Positions 1 through 8,290 of a DNA stretch of 33,819 bases are shown one piece after another. Location: the NCBI RefSeq assembly GCF_004514425.2, contig NZ_MYFN02000025.1, positions 1-33,819 of the forward strand, written 5' to 3'. Within the stretch, counting starts at the first letter, position 1; each line of letters starts with the position of its first letter. The position numbers and the translations under genes are program-made. The DNA is from Shinella sumterensis (GTDB taxonomy: Bacteria; Pseudomonadota; Alphaproteobacteria; Rhizobiales; Rhizobiaceae). The notes beneath the pieces were generated by a model. That model was given only the letters and a program-made list of their open reading frames with translations, did no database searches and had not been told where the DNA came from.

Positions 1-500
1 TCGCCCACCAACTCAAGCGGCGGTCGATCGGCAACTTCGCAGACAAATGGCATCTCGATGAGATGGTCGTATCGATCAAGGGCAAGAAATACTGGCTGTG
101 GCGCGCCGTCGATGCCAACGGCTACGTTCTCGATGCTCTGCTGCAAAGCCGCAGAAACAAGGGAGCCGCTCTTCGGCTGATGCGCAAATTGTTGAAGAGC
201 CAAGGTGTTGCGCCGCGCGTGATGGTGACAGACAAGCTGCGTTCTTATTCCGCCGCAAAGCGAGAGATCATGCTGGGGATCGAACACCGTTCGCACAAAG
301 GGCTCAACACCCTCGCAGAAAATTCTCACCTTCCCGTTCGACGACGAGAGCGACGCATGATGCGGTTCAAGTCGGCAGGTCAATGCCAACGTTTCGTCTC
401 AACCCACGGCCAAATTGCCAATCTTTTCCAACTTCATCGAAAACACCTGAATGCCGCTGATCATCGCCTGGTCTGCCCCCTGAAAAGTGGTCCTCCCTGA
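1..500 (+). CDS. IS6-family transposase, incomplete at both ends
   Basis: The frame is open from base 3, so the gene begins upstream of the window. The visible part carries the DDE-transposase core of the IS6/IS26 family: the WHLDE segment with the first Asp, the VTDKLRSY segment with the second, and the RRRERRM segment with the last Glu. IS6 enzymes act alone by replicative transposition. After the NAADHRL segment the frame runs into bases that match the left end of the neighbouring IS3 element and stops at 498-500, so the natural C-terminus is replaced by about eight unrelated residues. I infer that the IS3 element inserted at the 3' end of this gene, which was probably inactivated or altered. 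Family assignment is confident; the true end and activity are not known. Confidence 0.75.
   Translation, partial: AHQLKRRSIGNFADKWHLDEMVVSIKGKKYWLWRAVDANGYVLDALLQSRRNKGAALRLMRKLLKSQGVAPRVMVTDKLRSYSAAKREIMLGIEHRSHKGLNTLAENSHLPVRRRERRMMRFKSAGQCQRFVSTHGQIANLFQLHRKHLNAADHRLVCPLKSGPP
469..493 (+). repeat. IS3 left inverted repeat
   Basis: Reads TGGTCTGCCCCCTGAAAAG followed by TGGTCC. It pairs with the reverse complement of 1714-1737 with a few mismatches and one gap. The shared blocks are TGG-CTG, CCCC and GTGGTCC. Confidence 0.6.
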
Positions 501-534
501 AGTAGGCTATTGAGCCGTTGGAGAGGACGTTGGA

Positions 535-813
535 ATGCCCCAGAAGAAGCACAAACCCGAAGAGATCGTGGCGAAGCTGCGCCAAGTCGATGTTCTGTTG
601 TCGCAAGGTCGTTCTGTCGGAGAAGCGGTCCGTTTGATCGGCGTGACGCAGTTTACGTATTACCGCTGGCGCAAGGAGTTCGGCGGCCTGAAGGGTGACC
701 AGGTGAAGCGGCTGAAGGAGCTCGAGAAAGAGAACGACCGGCTGCGCAAGGCTGTGTCGGACCTGACGCTCGAGAAGCTGATCCTGAAAGAGGCCGCCTC
801 GGGAAACTTCTGA
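535..813 (+). CDS. IS3-family transposase OrfA (HTH protein)
   Basis: A 92-aa protein of the usual OrfA size. The N-terminal half is a helix-turn-helix of the HTH_8/transposase type (KHKPEEIVAKLRQ, then GVTQFTYYRWRKEFGG), which binds the element's ends. The C-terminal third (LKELEKENDRLRKAVSDL) is a leucine-zipper-like coiled coil used for multimerisation. A GGAGAGG ribosome site precedes the ATG. The orfB frame is -1 relative to orfA and open across the orfA stop, so the active transposase is probably an OrfAB frameshift fusion, as known for IS3 elements. I do not see an unambiguous slippery heptamer. Confidence 0.85.
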   Translation: MPQKKHKPEEIVAKLRQVDVLLSQGRSVGEAVRLIGVTQFTYYRWRKEFGGLKGDQVKRLKELEKENDRLRKAVSDLTLEKLILKEAASGNF

Positions 814-848
814 GCCCCGCCCGTCGTCGGCGGTGCGTCGACCATGTC

Positions 849-1703
849 GTGGCGAAGTTCTCCGTCTCGGAGCGGTTTGCCTGCAAGGTTCTCGGCCAGC
901 ATCGTTCGACCCAGCGCAAGAAGCCGCAAGGCCGGCCCGATGAAGAGGCGTTGACCGCCGACATCATCCGGCTCGCTTCCCGCTATGGCCGTTATGGCTA
1001 TCGCAGGATCACGGCGATGCTGCGGTCTGAAGGCTGGACGGTGAACGCCAAGCGCGTCGAACGCATCTGGCGGCGGGAGGGGCTGAAGGTTCCCCAGAAG
1101 CAACCGAAGAAGGGGCGGCTCTGGTTGAATGACGGATCGTGCATCCGGCTTCGACCCGAGCATCCAAACCATGTCTGGTCCTATGACTTCGTCGAAGGCC
1201 GGACCCACAATGGCAGGAAGTTCCGCATGCTCAACATCATCGACGAGTTTACCCGGGAATGCCTGGCGATCCGCATCGGCCGCAAGCTCAACTCCACCGA
1301 TGTCATCGACGCTCTGTCAGACCTGTTCATCCTGCGGGGTGTGCCTGGCCATGTTCGTTCCGACAACGGCCCGGAGTTCATCGCCAAGGCTGTACGGGAG
1401 TGGATTGCCGCCGTCGGAGCAAAGACCGCCTTCATCGAGCCGGGAAGCCCTTGGGAGAACGGCTATTGCGAGAGCTTCAACTCGAAGCTGCGTGACGAGT
1501 TGCTGAACGGAGAGATCTTCTACAGCCTCGCCGAGGCCAAGGTCATTATCGAAGCATGGCGGCGCTACTACAATACCGAGCGGCCGCACTCATCGCTCGG
1601 ATATAAACCGCCGGCACCGGAGGCCATCATCTGGCCTGCGCCAGCACGCGGGTCAGCCTCATCATCTGCCCAGGCGATGGCCCAGAAACCCATCATGCAT
1701 TAA
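849..1703 (+). CDS. IS3-family transposase OrfB (DDE integrase core)
   Basis: A 284-aa product starting at GTG 849; the frame is open further back to about 804, consistent with expression as an OrfAB fusion. Residues 25-90 form the HTH_21-type N-terminal region. The rve catalytic core follows: Asp113 in YDFVEG, Asp172 in SDNGPEF, Glu208 in NGYCESF, with the 35-residue spacing of DD(35)E enzymes. The end has the typical NTERPHSSLGYKPPAPEA segment. It cuts and joins the ends of the element. It looks intact. Confidence 0.85.
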   Translation: MAKFSVSERFACKVLGQHRSTQRKKPQGRPDEEALTADIIRLASRYGRYGYRRITAMLRSEGWTVNAKRVERIWRREGLKVPQKQPKKGRLWLNDGSCIRLRPEHPNHVWSYDFVEGRTHNGRKFRMLNIIDEFTRECLAIRIGRKLNSTDVIDALSDLFILRGVPGHVRSDNGPEFIAKAVREWIAAVGAKTAFIEPGSPWENGYCESFNSKLRDELLNGEIFYSLAEAKVIIEAWRRYYNTERPHSSLGYKPPAPEAIIWPAPARGSASSSAQAMAQKPIMH

Positions 1704-1713
1704 GACTGAAACC

Positions 1714-1737
1714 GGACCACCCTATGGGGTCAGGCCA
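1714..1737 (-). repeat. IS3 right inverted repeat
   Basis: The reverse complement reads TGGCCTGACCCCATAGGG followed by TGGTCC and matches the left end at 469-493 imperfectly. It lies 10 bp past the orfB stop. Confidence 0.6.
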
Positions 1738-1906
1738 GTAGTTCATCGCGACGAAGGTTTGCGAGAGCTGGCGCGAAAGATAAGCGCCGAAAATCGAACC
1801 GGCGAATCTCAAAATTAGGTGCGATGCGCTGCTGGAACGGGCGCTTTCTTACAGCCATTGCTCTTGACTGGATTCGAACCTATCACCGTACCCAGGAGGT
1901 ACAAAG

Positions 1907-3013
1907 CTAGCTGAGAACCGGCCCGCTAATATCTTGGCGGTGACCCGACAATCTGTCGCCAGTCTTGGCATCAAACACATGAGCTTGTTGCTCATCCAAC
2001 AGCAGAGCCAAGTGATCGCCAGCCTTGAAGCGCTCCTTGCCACGATAGGAAAGTGTGATGCTTCCTCCTTCAAAATGCGCCTGAATCAGTGTCTCCGCAC
2101 CCATCGGTTCGACGATCGCGACCGTGGTCCTTAATGTGGGTGTCTGGTCATCCTTGGCGATTTCGATGTGCTCCGGCCGAATACCATAGATCACCATGCG
2201 CTTGGTCGATGCTTCAATGCCCGGCGGCAGTGGCAGCCTTTCCCCACCGGAGGCACGGAATCCCTGTCCCGGCTCGAGCGTACCTTCGATGAAGTTCATC
2301 GCCGGCGAGCCGATGAAGCCTGCCACAAACAGATTGGCCGGGTTGTCGTAAAGCTCGAGCGGGCTGCCGACCTGTTCGACCCTGCCGCCGTTCATGACCA
2401 CGATCCGGTCGGCCATCGTCATCGCTTCGACCTGGTCATGCGTCACATAGATGCTCGTGGTCTTGAGCCTCTGGTGCAAGGCTTTGATCTCAGCCCGCAT
2501 CTGCACGCGCAGTTTGGCGTCAAGATTGCTGAGCGGCTCGTCGAACAGGAAGACCTTGGGGTCTCGAACGATGGCGCGGCCCATGGCCACGCGCTGCCGT
2601 TGACCGCCCGACAACTGCTTGGGATAGCGGTCCAGCAGCTGAGTGAGGTCGAGCATGTCGGCCGCAGCGCGGATTTTGCTGTCCGCTTCGCTCTTTGGCG
2701 CCTTTGCAAGCCGGAGCGAGAAGCCCATGTTTTCGGCCACGCTCATATACGGATAGAGGGCGTAGGTCTGGAAGACCATAGCGATGTCGCGGTCCTTGGG
2801 AGACACGCCGATCACGCTGCGGCCGTCGATCCGGATATCACCGCCGGTCGACTGTTCGAGCCCGGCCAGCATCCGCAGAAGCGTCGACTTTCCGCAACCC
2901 GATGGCCCGACAAGGATCACGAACTCGCCGTCGGCGACGTCGAGCGTAATGCCCTTTAGAACCTCATGTGCGCCGAAGGCCTTCCGCGCCTTGTCAAAAC
3001 TCACCGTCGCCAT
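1907..3013 (-). CDS. Sugar ABC transporter ATP-binding protein (MalK/UgpC type)
   Basis: A 368-aa cytoplasmic ATPase that powers import through the two permeases encoded upstream. Visible motifs are Walker A GPSGCGKST (36-44), Q-loop Gln82, signature LSGGQRQRVAMGRA, Walker B VFLFDEPLSNLD and H-loop YVTHDQ. A C-terminal TOBE-type regulatory domain includes GIRPEHIEIA. Length matches the CUT1 ATPases (about 360 aa). The ATG at 3013 is preceded by a GGGGAG ribosome site; in-frame extension upstream has no family similarity. It is the last gene of the minus-strand operon, 46 bp after the alcohol dehydrogenase. The exact sugar cannot be told from the ATPase. Confidence 0.93.
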   Translation of the reverse strand: MATVSFDKARKAFGAHEVLKGITLDVADGEFVILVGPSGCGKSTLLRMLAGLEQSTGGDIRIDGRSVIGVSPKDRDIAMVFQTYALYPYMSVAENMGFSLRLAKAPKSEADSKIRAAADMLDLTQLLDRYPKQLSGGQRQRVAMGRAIVRDPKVFLFDEPLSNLDAKLRVQMRAEIKALHQRLKTTSIYVTHDQVEAMTMADRIVVMNGGRVEQVGSPLELYDNPANLFVAGFIGSPAMNFIEGTLEPGQGFRASGGERLPLPPGIEASTKRMVIYGIRPEHIEIAKDDQTPTLRTTVAIVEPMGAETLIQAHFEGGSITLSYRGKERFKAGDHLALLLDEQQAHVFDAKTGDRLSGHRQDISGPVLS

Positions 3014-3059
3014 GTCTTGTCTCCCCTGCGCTGTATTTCGGTCATCCTGGTGTCGCGCC

Positions 3060-4079
3060 TCACATGAGGAAGACGGCTTTTTCCGTCTTGCGCTCGTCGA
3101 ACAGGCGGAAGGCCGTCTCGGCTTCGTCCAGGGAGAATGTATGGGTGGCCAGCTTTTCGAGATCGATCTTGCCCGTCTCGACGATATGGAGGATGTCGTC
3201 ATACTCCGACACGCCGAAATACCATGAGCCCATGAGGCTGACCTGCTTGCGGATCAGCTGATCGCTCGTCTTGATCGTCGTTTCCCGGCTCTCGCCGACG
3301 AAAGCGACCTTGGCGAAGGGAGCGGCGACATCGAGCGCCATGTTCTGGGCAGCCCCGTTGCCGGAGCAATCGAGCGCCGCGGTCACACCCCTGCCGCCGA
3401 AATCCATGATCTCCTCACGAGCCGTCGGCGAGGTCGGGTCCAGCACCAGATCGGCGCCGAGGCTCGCTGCGAACTCGCGACGCTCTGCAATCGGATCGAG
3501 CGCGATGACCTTGCCGCCAAGCGCCTTGGCGGCAAGCACGCCGGCCGATCCCATCGGACCCAGCCCCCAGATACCCACGGTGCTGAGACCGTTGACGCCG
3601 AGTTTGCGCGCCGCGCTGCACAGCGTTCCGAAAGCATCCGTCGAAATCGCACCCGCCAGATAGGACATGCAGTCGGGAAGACGCAGCAGGTTGCGTTCCG
3701 GTACCGCGATATATTCCGCATTGCCGCCATCCGCCGTGAAGCCGAGGCAGGTCCATTCGGCGCAGAGATGGAAATGGCCGGCGCGGCAATAGGCGCAGAC
3801 GCCGCAGCCGACGGCGAGATGGATCGCCACCCGGTCGTCCTTCTTGAATTGCCGTACCGCCGAACCGACCTCGACAATGATACCCGCCGGCTCGTGGCCT
3901 GTGATGCAGCGCCCGGCCGCATCGCCGCCGACGACGGCATTGCCATAATAGAGACTCAGGTCGCTACGGCAGATGCAGGACGCCTTGACCTGGACGAGCA
4001 CCTCGTCCTGGCGCGGCTTCGGCACTTCGACGGCACGGATTTCGACGCGCTTGTTGCCAGGAAGGAAGACAGCTTTCAT
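3060..4079 (-). CDS. Zinc-dependent alcohol/polyol dehydrogenase (MDR family)
   Basis: A 339-aa NAD(P)-dependent medium-chain dehydrogenase. Catalytic-zinc ligands are Cys37 (CRSD) and His62-Glu63 (GHE). Structural-zinc cysteines are Cys92, Cys95, Cys98 and Cys106. The Rossmann fold carries GLGPMG around residue 172. Overall it resembles sorbitol/threonine-type dehydrogenases, which oxidise a secondary alcohol of a sugar or polyol. It lies between permease and ATPase genes of the same sugar operon, 26 bp after the permease stop, so it probably oxidises the imported substrate or a derivative. Cofactor and substrate are not determinable here. Confidence 0.9.
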   Translation of the reverse strand: MKAVFLPGNKRVEIRAVEVPKPRQDEVLVQVKASCICRSDLSLYYGNAVVGGDAAGRCITGHEPAGIIVEVGSAVRQFKKDDRVAIHLAVGCGVCAYCRAGHFHLCAEWTCLGFTADGGNAEYIAVPERNLLRLPDCMSYLAGAISTDAFGTLCSAARKLGVNGLSTVGIWGLGPMGSAGVLAAKALGGKVIALDPIAERREFAASLGADLVLDPTSPTAREEIMDFGGRGVTAALDCSGNGAAQNMALDVAAPFAKVAFVGESRETTIKTSDQLIRKQVSLMGSWYFGVSEYDDILHIVETGKIDLEKLATHTFSLDEAETAFRLFDERKTEKAVFLM

Positions 4080-4105
4080 GGAATGACTCCGGAATTCTCG
4101 AATGA

Positions 4106-4924
4106 TTATTTGACGGCGCCGGCTGTAAGTCCGCGGGTGAAGGACCGCTGAAGGACCAGGAAAAGGGCGACGATCGGTGCGAAGGCGATGATCCCTGCGG
4201 CAGCGATCCCGCCATAGTCGACGCCGTAGCGGCCCTGGAGCGTGGCGGCGCCGACGGTCAGCGGCTTGAGAGCTTCGTCCTGAATCACCACGAGTGGCAG
4301 AAGATATTCCTGCCAGGAGAACAGGAAGGCGATCAGTGCCAGCGACAGAAGGCCGGGGCGGACGACTGGGAGCACGACCTTTACATAGGTCTCGAACAAG
4401 GTCGCACCATCGATGACCGCCGCCTCGAGCAGTTCGTCCGGCACATCCTCCATCACCGTACGCATCATGAAGATGGAGAACGGCAGCAACAGCGCCGCTT
4501 GCGGCAGAATGACCCCGATCCGGGTGTTGAGCAGCCCCAAAGCCTGCAGATCACCGTAAAGCGCGACGATCACCGAGGGTGCAGGCACAACCAGGCCCGC
4601 AAGAAAGAGCGCAAAGACCGCCTCCTTGCCCCTGAACTTGAGCTTGGCGAAGGCAAATCCCGCCAGCGGCGCCGTCAGCACGACCAGAAGGGTTGAGCCG
4701 ACACTGATCATCAAGCTGTTGACGATGAATCGCGAGAAGCCGCTCTCGAACCAGACGCGCCTGAAATTCGAGAAATCGATCGGCCAGGGCAGCGAAAGCG
4801 GCCCGGAGAACAGGTCTGACTCGCTGCGAACGGATGCGAGCAGCACCAGATAGATCGGCATCAGCGCATAGAGTGCGAAGACCAGCAGGACGATATGCTG
4901 AAGAATACGCGAGGTACGGGTCAT
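4106..4924 (-). CDS. Sugar ABC transporter permease (MalG type)
   Basis: A 272-aa inner-membrane protein with six predicted hydrophobic segments, beginning with IVLLVFALYALMPIYLVLLA. The EAA loop that docks with the ATPase is visible as EAAVIDGATLFETYVKVVLP. It belongs to the CUT1 permeases, which work as a pair with a MalF-type partner. The ATG at 4924 overlaps the stop of the upstream permease (ATGA, 4921-4924), implying translational coupling and equal expression of the two subunits. A much longer in-frame reading is possible but lies entirely inside the upstream permease gene and has no membrane character. Confidence 0.92.
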   Translation of the reverse strand: MTRTSRILQHIVLLVFALYALMPIYLVLLASVRSESDLFSGPLSLPWPIDFSNFRRVWFESGFSRFIVNSLMISVGSTLLVVLTAPLAGFAFAKLKFRGKEAVFALFLAGLVVPAPSVIVALYGDLQALGLLNTRIGVILPQAALLLPFSIFMMRTVMEDVPDELLEAAVIDGATLFETYVKVVLPVVRPGLLSLALIAFLFSWQEYLLPLVVIQDEALKPLTVGAATLQGRYGVDYGGIAAAGIIAFAPIVALFLVLQRSFTRGLTAGAVK

Positions 4925-5787
4925 GGCTGCCTCAGGATGCGATAGCTCAGGCCGCCGACAAGAAGCACGATCACCAGCAGCACCACGGAGAGCGCTGCGG
5001 CATAGCCGAAGTCGCCGACCAGGAAGAAGGTCTTGTAGATATGCGTGGTCAGGACTTCGGTGTCGTAGCCGGGTCCTCCTTGCGTGGTAACCCAGACCAG
5101 GTCGAAGAAGCGCATGGCTTCGATCGCGGAGTAGAGGCCGAGGAACAGGGTCGTGCTCTTGAGCAGCGGGACGGTGATGAAGCGGAAACGCTGCCCCCAA
5201 CTCGCGCCGTCGAGCGATGCCGCTTCATAGAGCGACGGATCGATCGACTGGATCGCCGAGAGATAAATCAGGATGCAGAAGCCGTAGAAGGTCCAGGCGC
5301 CGGCGGCGTTGAGCGATATCAGCGCCGAGCCGGGCTCGGCGAGCCAGGCGCCGCCCCATGAGCCGAGCCCCGCCATATCGAGAAGATAGTTCAGAAGTCC
5401 GAATACCGGATTGTAGATCCATCCCCAAATGATGCCGGCAACGACCAGCGGGATCGTCCGCGGCAGAAAATAGACGGCGCTCATGACCTTGACGAGGCGC
5501 GGCGAGCGTTCGGCCAGGATGGAGGCGAGGATGAGGCCGATCAGCAGCGGAAAGCACAGGGTGAGCACCGCCCAGATGGCGTTGTGGCCGAGCGCCGTCC
5601 AGAAAACGTTGTCGGACACGAGCCGGCTGTAATTCGACAGGCCGCCGAACGCCTTGATCGACCCGTTATCCCAGGAGAACATGCTGTAGGCAGCCACCTG
5701 GAGGATCGGGACTGCAACGAAAGCGCCATAGAGCAACAGTGCAGGAAGCACAAAGAGCCAGGCTTGTCGGCTGCTGTACATCATCAT
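4921..5787 (-). CDS. Sugar ABC transporter permease (MalF type)
   Basis: A 288-aa inner-membrane permease with about six membrane segments starting at WLFVLPALLLYGAFVAVPIL. The EAA motif is EAASLDGASWGQRFRFITVP, the coupling loop to the ATPase. Three consecutive ATG codons (5787, 5784, 5781) can start it. I chose the first; the residues before it are proline/arginine-rich and unlike the family. The ribosome site is weak, and translation may depend on the upstream binding-protein gene 55 bp away. It overlaps the downstream permease by 4 bp. Confidence 0.9.
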   Translation of the reverse strand: MMMYSSRQAWLFVLPALLLYGAFVAVPILQVAAYSMFSWDNGSIKAFGGLSNYSRLVSDNVFWTALGHNAIWAVLTLCFPLLIGLILASILAERSPRLVKVMSAVYFLPRTIPLVVAGIIWGWIYNPVFGLLNYLLDMAGLGSWGGAWLAEPGSALISLNAAGAWTFYGFCILIYLSAIQSIDPSLYEAASLDGASWGQRFRFITVPLLKSTTLFLGLYSAIEAMRFFDLVWVTTQGGPGYDTEVLTTHIYKTFFLVGDFGYAAALSVVLLVIVLLVGGLSYRILRQP

Positions 5788-5800
5788 ATCCAATGCTTGA

Positions 5801-5824
5801 GGATGACGGCTCGCGCCGCCATCC
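5801..5824 (-). promoter_or_regulatory. Intercistronic hairpin after the binding-protein gene
   Basis: On the minus-strand RNA, GGAUGGCGGC pairs with GCCGUCAUCC over a 4-nt loop. The 10-bp stem includes one G-U pair. No U-tract follows, so this looks like an mRNA-protecting or partial-attenuation hairpin rather than a full terminator. Such structures often keep binding-protein mRNA in excess over permease mRNA (inference). Confidence 0.5.
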
Positions 5825-5842
5825 GGTTTTCCTGCGGCGTCG

Positions 5843-7150
5843 TCAGGGGACCCAACGCTCCCCCTTGTCGATGGCGGCCTTCCACGATGCCTGCATGGCG
5901 GCAAGGAAGTCGTCCGGGGTCGTCTCGCCGCCGATCAGCTTCTGAAGCTCGGGATAGAGCACCTGTGTCACGCTCTCCGGGACCGTGGTGTGCAGGTCAT
6001 AGAAGTTCGCGTCCGGAGTCTTGAGACCCTCGGTGTAGAAGTCCTTCACGACGGGCAGGGTTTCCCAGCTCTTCAGTTCGTCGGGCGTCGTGCCGATGGG
6101 GACGAGATACCCCTTTTCGACCCAAACCTTCCGGCTATCCTTGGACGTCAGGCAGTCGATGTAGCTCGCCGCAGCGTCCTTGACGTTCTGTGGCGCGGCA
6201 GCGGAGATCTGCCACTGCGAACCCTCACCCCACATCGTACCGGCCGGAACGTCGCCGGCAATCGGCGGCAGCATGAACACGCCGAGATCGAACTTGGCGC
6301 CCCGCGCCATGTCCTGCAGCACCCAGGTGCCGGTGATGGTCATCGCCGCACGGCCGCCCAGGAACAGGGCATTCGCCTCGTCGTAACCGATGCCGTTGAA
6401 ACCGCGCGGGAAATATCCGTCATTGGCCCATCGCTGGAATGTCTCCGCCGCGAGCTTGAACTTCGGATTCCTCCAGGGCTCGTCGCCGAAGAACACTTTC
6501 TCTTCACCAGCACGTCCGGCGGTCAGGCCGAGGATCAGGCTCAGCGTGTTGGTGGCCGGCCAGCGGTCACGGTTACCGAATGCGATCGGAACGCGCCCGG
6601 CTGCCTTGATCTTTTCGACGACATCCTTGAACTCGGCGTAGGTCGTCGGCACGGCGAGACCCAATTCCGTAAACATCGCCTTGTTGTAGTATACACCCAT
6701 CAGGTCCTGCTCCATCGGAACGGCGTAGAGCTTGCCCTGGTAGGAATTGCGACCGCGGTAGAAGGCGTTGACGTTCTCCCAGCCGTACTTCTTGTAGTAG
6801 TCGTCGAGCGGTGCCACCTTACCCGTTCGGGCATATCCTGCCAGCACCGAGGCGGCAGGCCATGTATAGCCGAGGTCCGGCGTCTTGTCGGCGGATACGG
6901 CGAGCCGATAGCTCTCGCGAATGCCGATCGACGGGACCACCGTGCGAAGGATCTTGACGTCCTTAAGCGATGCTTCGCAGGTCTTGATCAGTTCATCCAT
7001 CGCCGGGCCGGCGGCAGTGATGCCGGCATTGGAAAACTGGTCCCATTGCGTGACGACATTCTCCTGCGCCAGCGCGGTCGATGCGGTGGCCAGCATGATC
7101 ACCGACGTCGCCGCCTTAGCGAGCCCGCGCCGTTTCAATTCAAGCTTCAT
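5843..7150 (-). CDS. Extracellular sugar-binding protein (SBP family 1)
   Basis: A 435-aa periplasmic receptor of the MalE/UgpB-like class that delivers substrate to the MalF/MalG permeases. It has a Sec-type signal peptide (basic start KLELKRRG, hydrophobic core TSVIMLATASTA, likely cleavage after ALA at about residue 28). Family features include the GKLYAVPMEQDLMGVYYNK segment and the TITGTWVLQDMARG segment. A GGAGGA ribosome site precedes the ATG at 7150. It is the second gene of the minus-strand operon, 23 bp after the isomerase, and is followed by a hairpin. Substrate is unknown; the neighbouring dehydrogenase and isomerase suggest a polyol or sugar derivative. Confidence 0.92.
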   Translation of the reverse strand: MKLELKRRGLAKAATSVIMLATASTALAQENVVTQWDQFSNAGITAAGPAMDELIKTCEASLKDVKILRTVVPSIGIRESYRLAVSADKTPDLGYTWPAASVLAGYARTGKVAPLDDYYKKYGWENVNAFYRGRNSYQGKLYAVPMEQDLMGVYYNKAMFTELGLAVPTTYAEFKDVVEKIKAAGRVPIAFGNRDRWPATNTLSLILGLTAGRAGEEKVFFGDEPWRNPKFKLAAETFQRWANDGYFPRGFNGIGYDEANALFLGGRAAMTITGTWVLQDMARGAKFDLGVFMLPPIAGDVPAGTMWGEGSQWQISAAAPQNVKDAAASYIDCLTSKDSRKVWVEKGYLVPIGTTPDELKSWETLPVVKDFYTEGLKTPDANFYDLHTTVPESVTQVLYPELQKLIGGETTPDDFLAAMQASWKAAIDKGERWVP

Positions 7151-7173
7151 TGGGTTTCCTCCTCCCTACACAA

Positions 7174-8016
7174 TCAATCCAGCGTCTTTTCGAGATCCTT
7201 CAGGTAACCGATCGCGCTGCGGGCAACCCGATCGGGATCGAAATTGCGGCCGCTGAAACCCGCTTCCATGGTCAGGTAGCCCTTGAAGCCGATATCCTTG
7301 AGCGCCTTCATGACCCCGTACCAGTCAACCGTGCCCTCGCCGGGGGGCAATCGGTCGGTATCGGCAAAGTGCACATGATCGAGATGCGCGGCCATTTCGT
7401 GCACGTAGTCGGAACTGACCTCGTTTCGGTAAAGCGCATGAAAGGTGTCGAACATCACCTTGACATTGTCCGAACCCACCTGCTCCCGAAGCAGCAGCGC
7501 CTGTCCGGGCGTGTCGATCAGGTTAGAGTCCGATGAGGTCGGCTCGATGCTGATGCCGATGCCCTTGTCGCGGGCATGGGCGGCGATTTCCCTGAGTGCG
7601 GCCAAGCTCCAGTCCCAGGCCTGCTGGTATCCCGTGCCGAAGGACCGCCAGCCGGCGATATAGAGGACGCGCTCGGCGCCGAGATCATGGGCGAGGTCGA
7701 CCACTTCCTTGTAATGGGCAATCGTGGCCGTGCGTTCCGCCTCGAGCAGCGAGGCAGGATTGTTGCCCGGTCCGCCGCCGGGGGCCGGCAGCAGCGAGAC
7801 GGGTTTGAGGTTGACATCCCCCATCAGCGCCTTCAGGTCCCGGCGATGCTCTTGGGAAAGGTGGGACGGCCAGGCATGCGGCGCCGCGCAACCGATCTCG
7901 ATACCATCATAGCCGATAGCCGCGATGCGCCGGATCGTTTCCTCCAGCGAATAGGATGGAACCCAAGCAGGAAAACTCGAATAGGCCCATGTATTGAAAG
8001 CGTATTTGAACGCCAT
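7174..8016 (-). CDS. Sugar phosphate isomerase/epimerase (AP-endonuclease-2 TIM barrel)
   Basis: A 280-aa cytosolic TIM-barrel protein of the xylose-isomerase-like/IolE/hydroxypyruvate-isomerase superfamily. Metal-ligand and active-site regions typical of the fold are visible: GYDGIEIG, IEPTSSDSN, VMFDTFHALY, HVHFADTDR and LTMEAGF. The ATG at 8016 follows a strong GGAGGAGAG ribosome site; the in-frame region further upstream (to 8247) is promoter DNA. It is the first gene of the sugar operon, so the main promoter should lie between it and 8290. It probably isomerises or epimerises the imported substrate after oxidation; the exact reaction cannot be assigned. Confidence 0.88.
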   Translation of the reverse strand: MAFKYAFNTWAYSSFPAWVPSYSLEETIRRIAAIGYDGIEIGCAAPHAWPSHLSQEHRRDLKALMGDVNLKPVSLLPAPGGGPGNNPASLLEAERTATIAHYKEVVDLAHDLGAERVLYIAGWRSFGTGYQQAWDWSLAALREIAAHARDKGIGISIEPTSSDSNLIDTPGQALLLREQVGSDNVKVMFDTFHALYRNEVSSDYVHEMAAHLDHVHFADTDRLPPGEGTVDWYGVMKALKDIGFKGYLTMEAGFSGRNFDPDRVARSAIGYLKDLEKTLD

Positions 8017-8240
8017 GACGGTCTCTCCTCCGGACGCGACTGTCCACCGGCGCGGCACCATGCGGCGGCCGCTCCCTGTCTGCCGGCTTCTGTTGATAGT
8101 GCTTGCGCGGGTGATCCTTCCGGCCTCGGCCGTCCGGTCCCTACCCTTCCCAGTGTCCGCAGCCTCCACTGCGTTCCGCAATATGCGGTTCGAATGAGCA
8201 CACGCTAGGACGGGCCGCCGTCGGAGGCCAGTCTCAAATA

Positions 8241-8255
8241 TATCCATAATGGATA
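8241..8255. promoter_or_regulatory. Palindromic operator candidate for the first sugar operon
   Basis: TATCCAT-A-ATGGATA is a perfect inverted repeat with 7-bp arms in an AT-rich patch. It lies 225 bp upstream of the isomerase start and 36 bp past the stop of the winged-helix regulator. The position and symmetry fit a dimeric regulator controlling the operon that reads toward 1907. The other regulatory region at 10073-10200 does not contain it. Confidence 0.55.
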
Positions 8256-8290
8256 AAACTGCAGCATTGCCGCATCCGCCGGCGGATGGG

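Larger units (their letters stand above)
469..1737 (+). mobile_element. IS3-family insertion sequence
   Basis: A complete-looking element of about 1.27 kb with orfA and orfB in a -1 frame relation and imperfect terminal inverted repeats (469-493 and 1714-1737) that begin TG and end CA. An alternative boundary pair starting at the inner TG/CA (474 and 1732) is also possible. No clear target-site duplication is visible: the bases beside the inner boundaries are ggtc and ggcc. Proteins and size fit the rhizobial IS3 group; I cannot name the individual element. Confidence 0.7.

Noticed and set aside
1855-1910. tRNA-like GGTTCGAATCC on the minus strand after the ATPase gene
   Set aside because: Flanking bases do not form a 5-bp T-stem, and no anticodon or acceptor arm can be built.
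5990-7207. Long plus-strand open frame opposite the binding-protein gene
   Set aside because: Antisense shadow of a well-supported receptor gene; composition is arginine- and histidine-rich without motifs.
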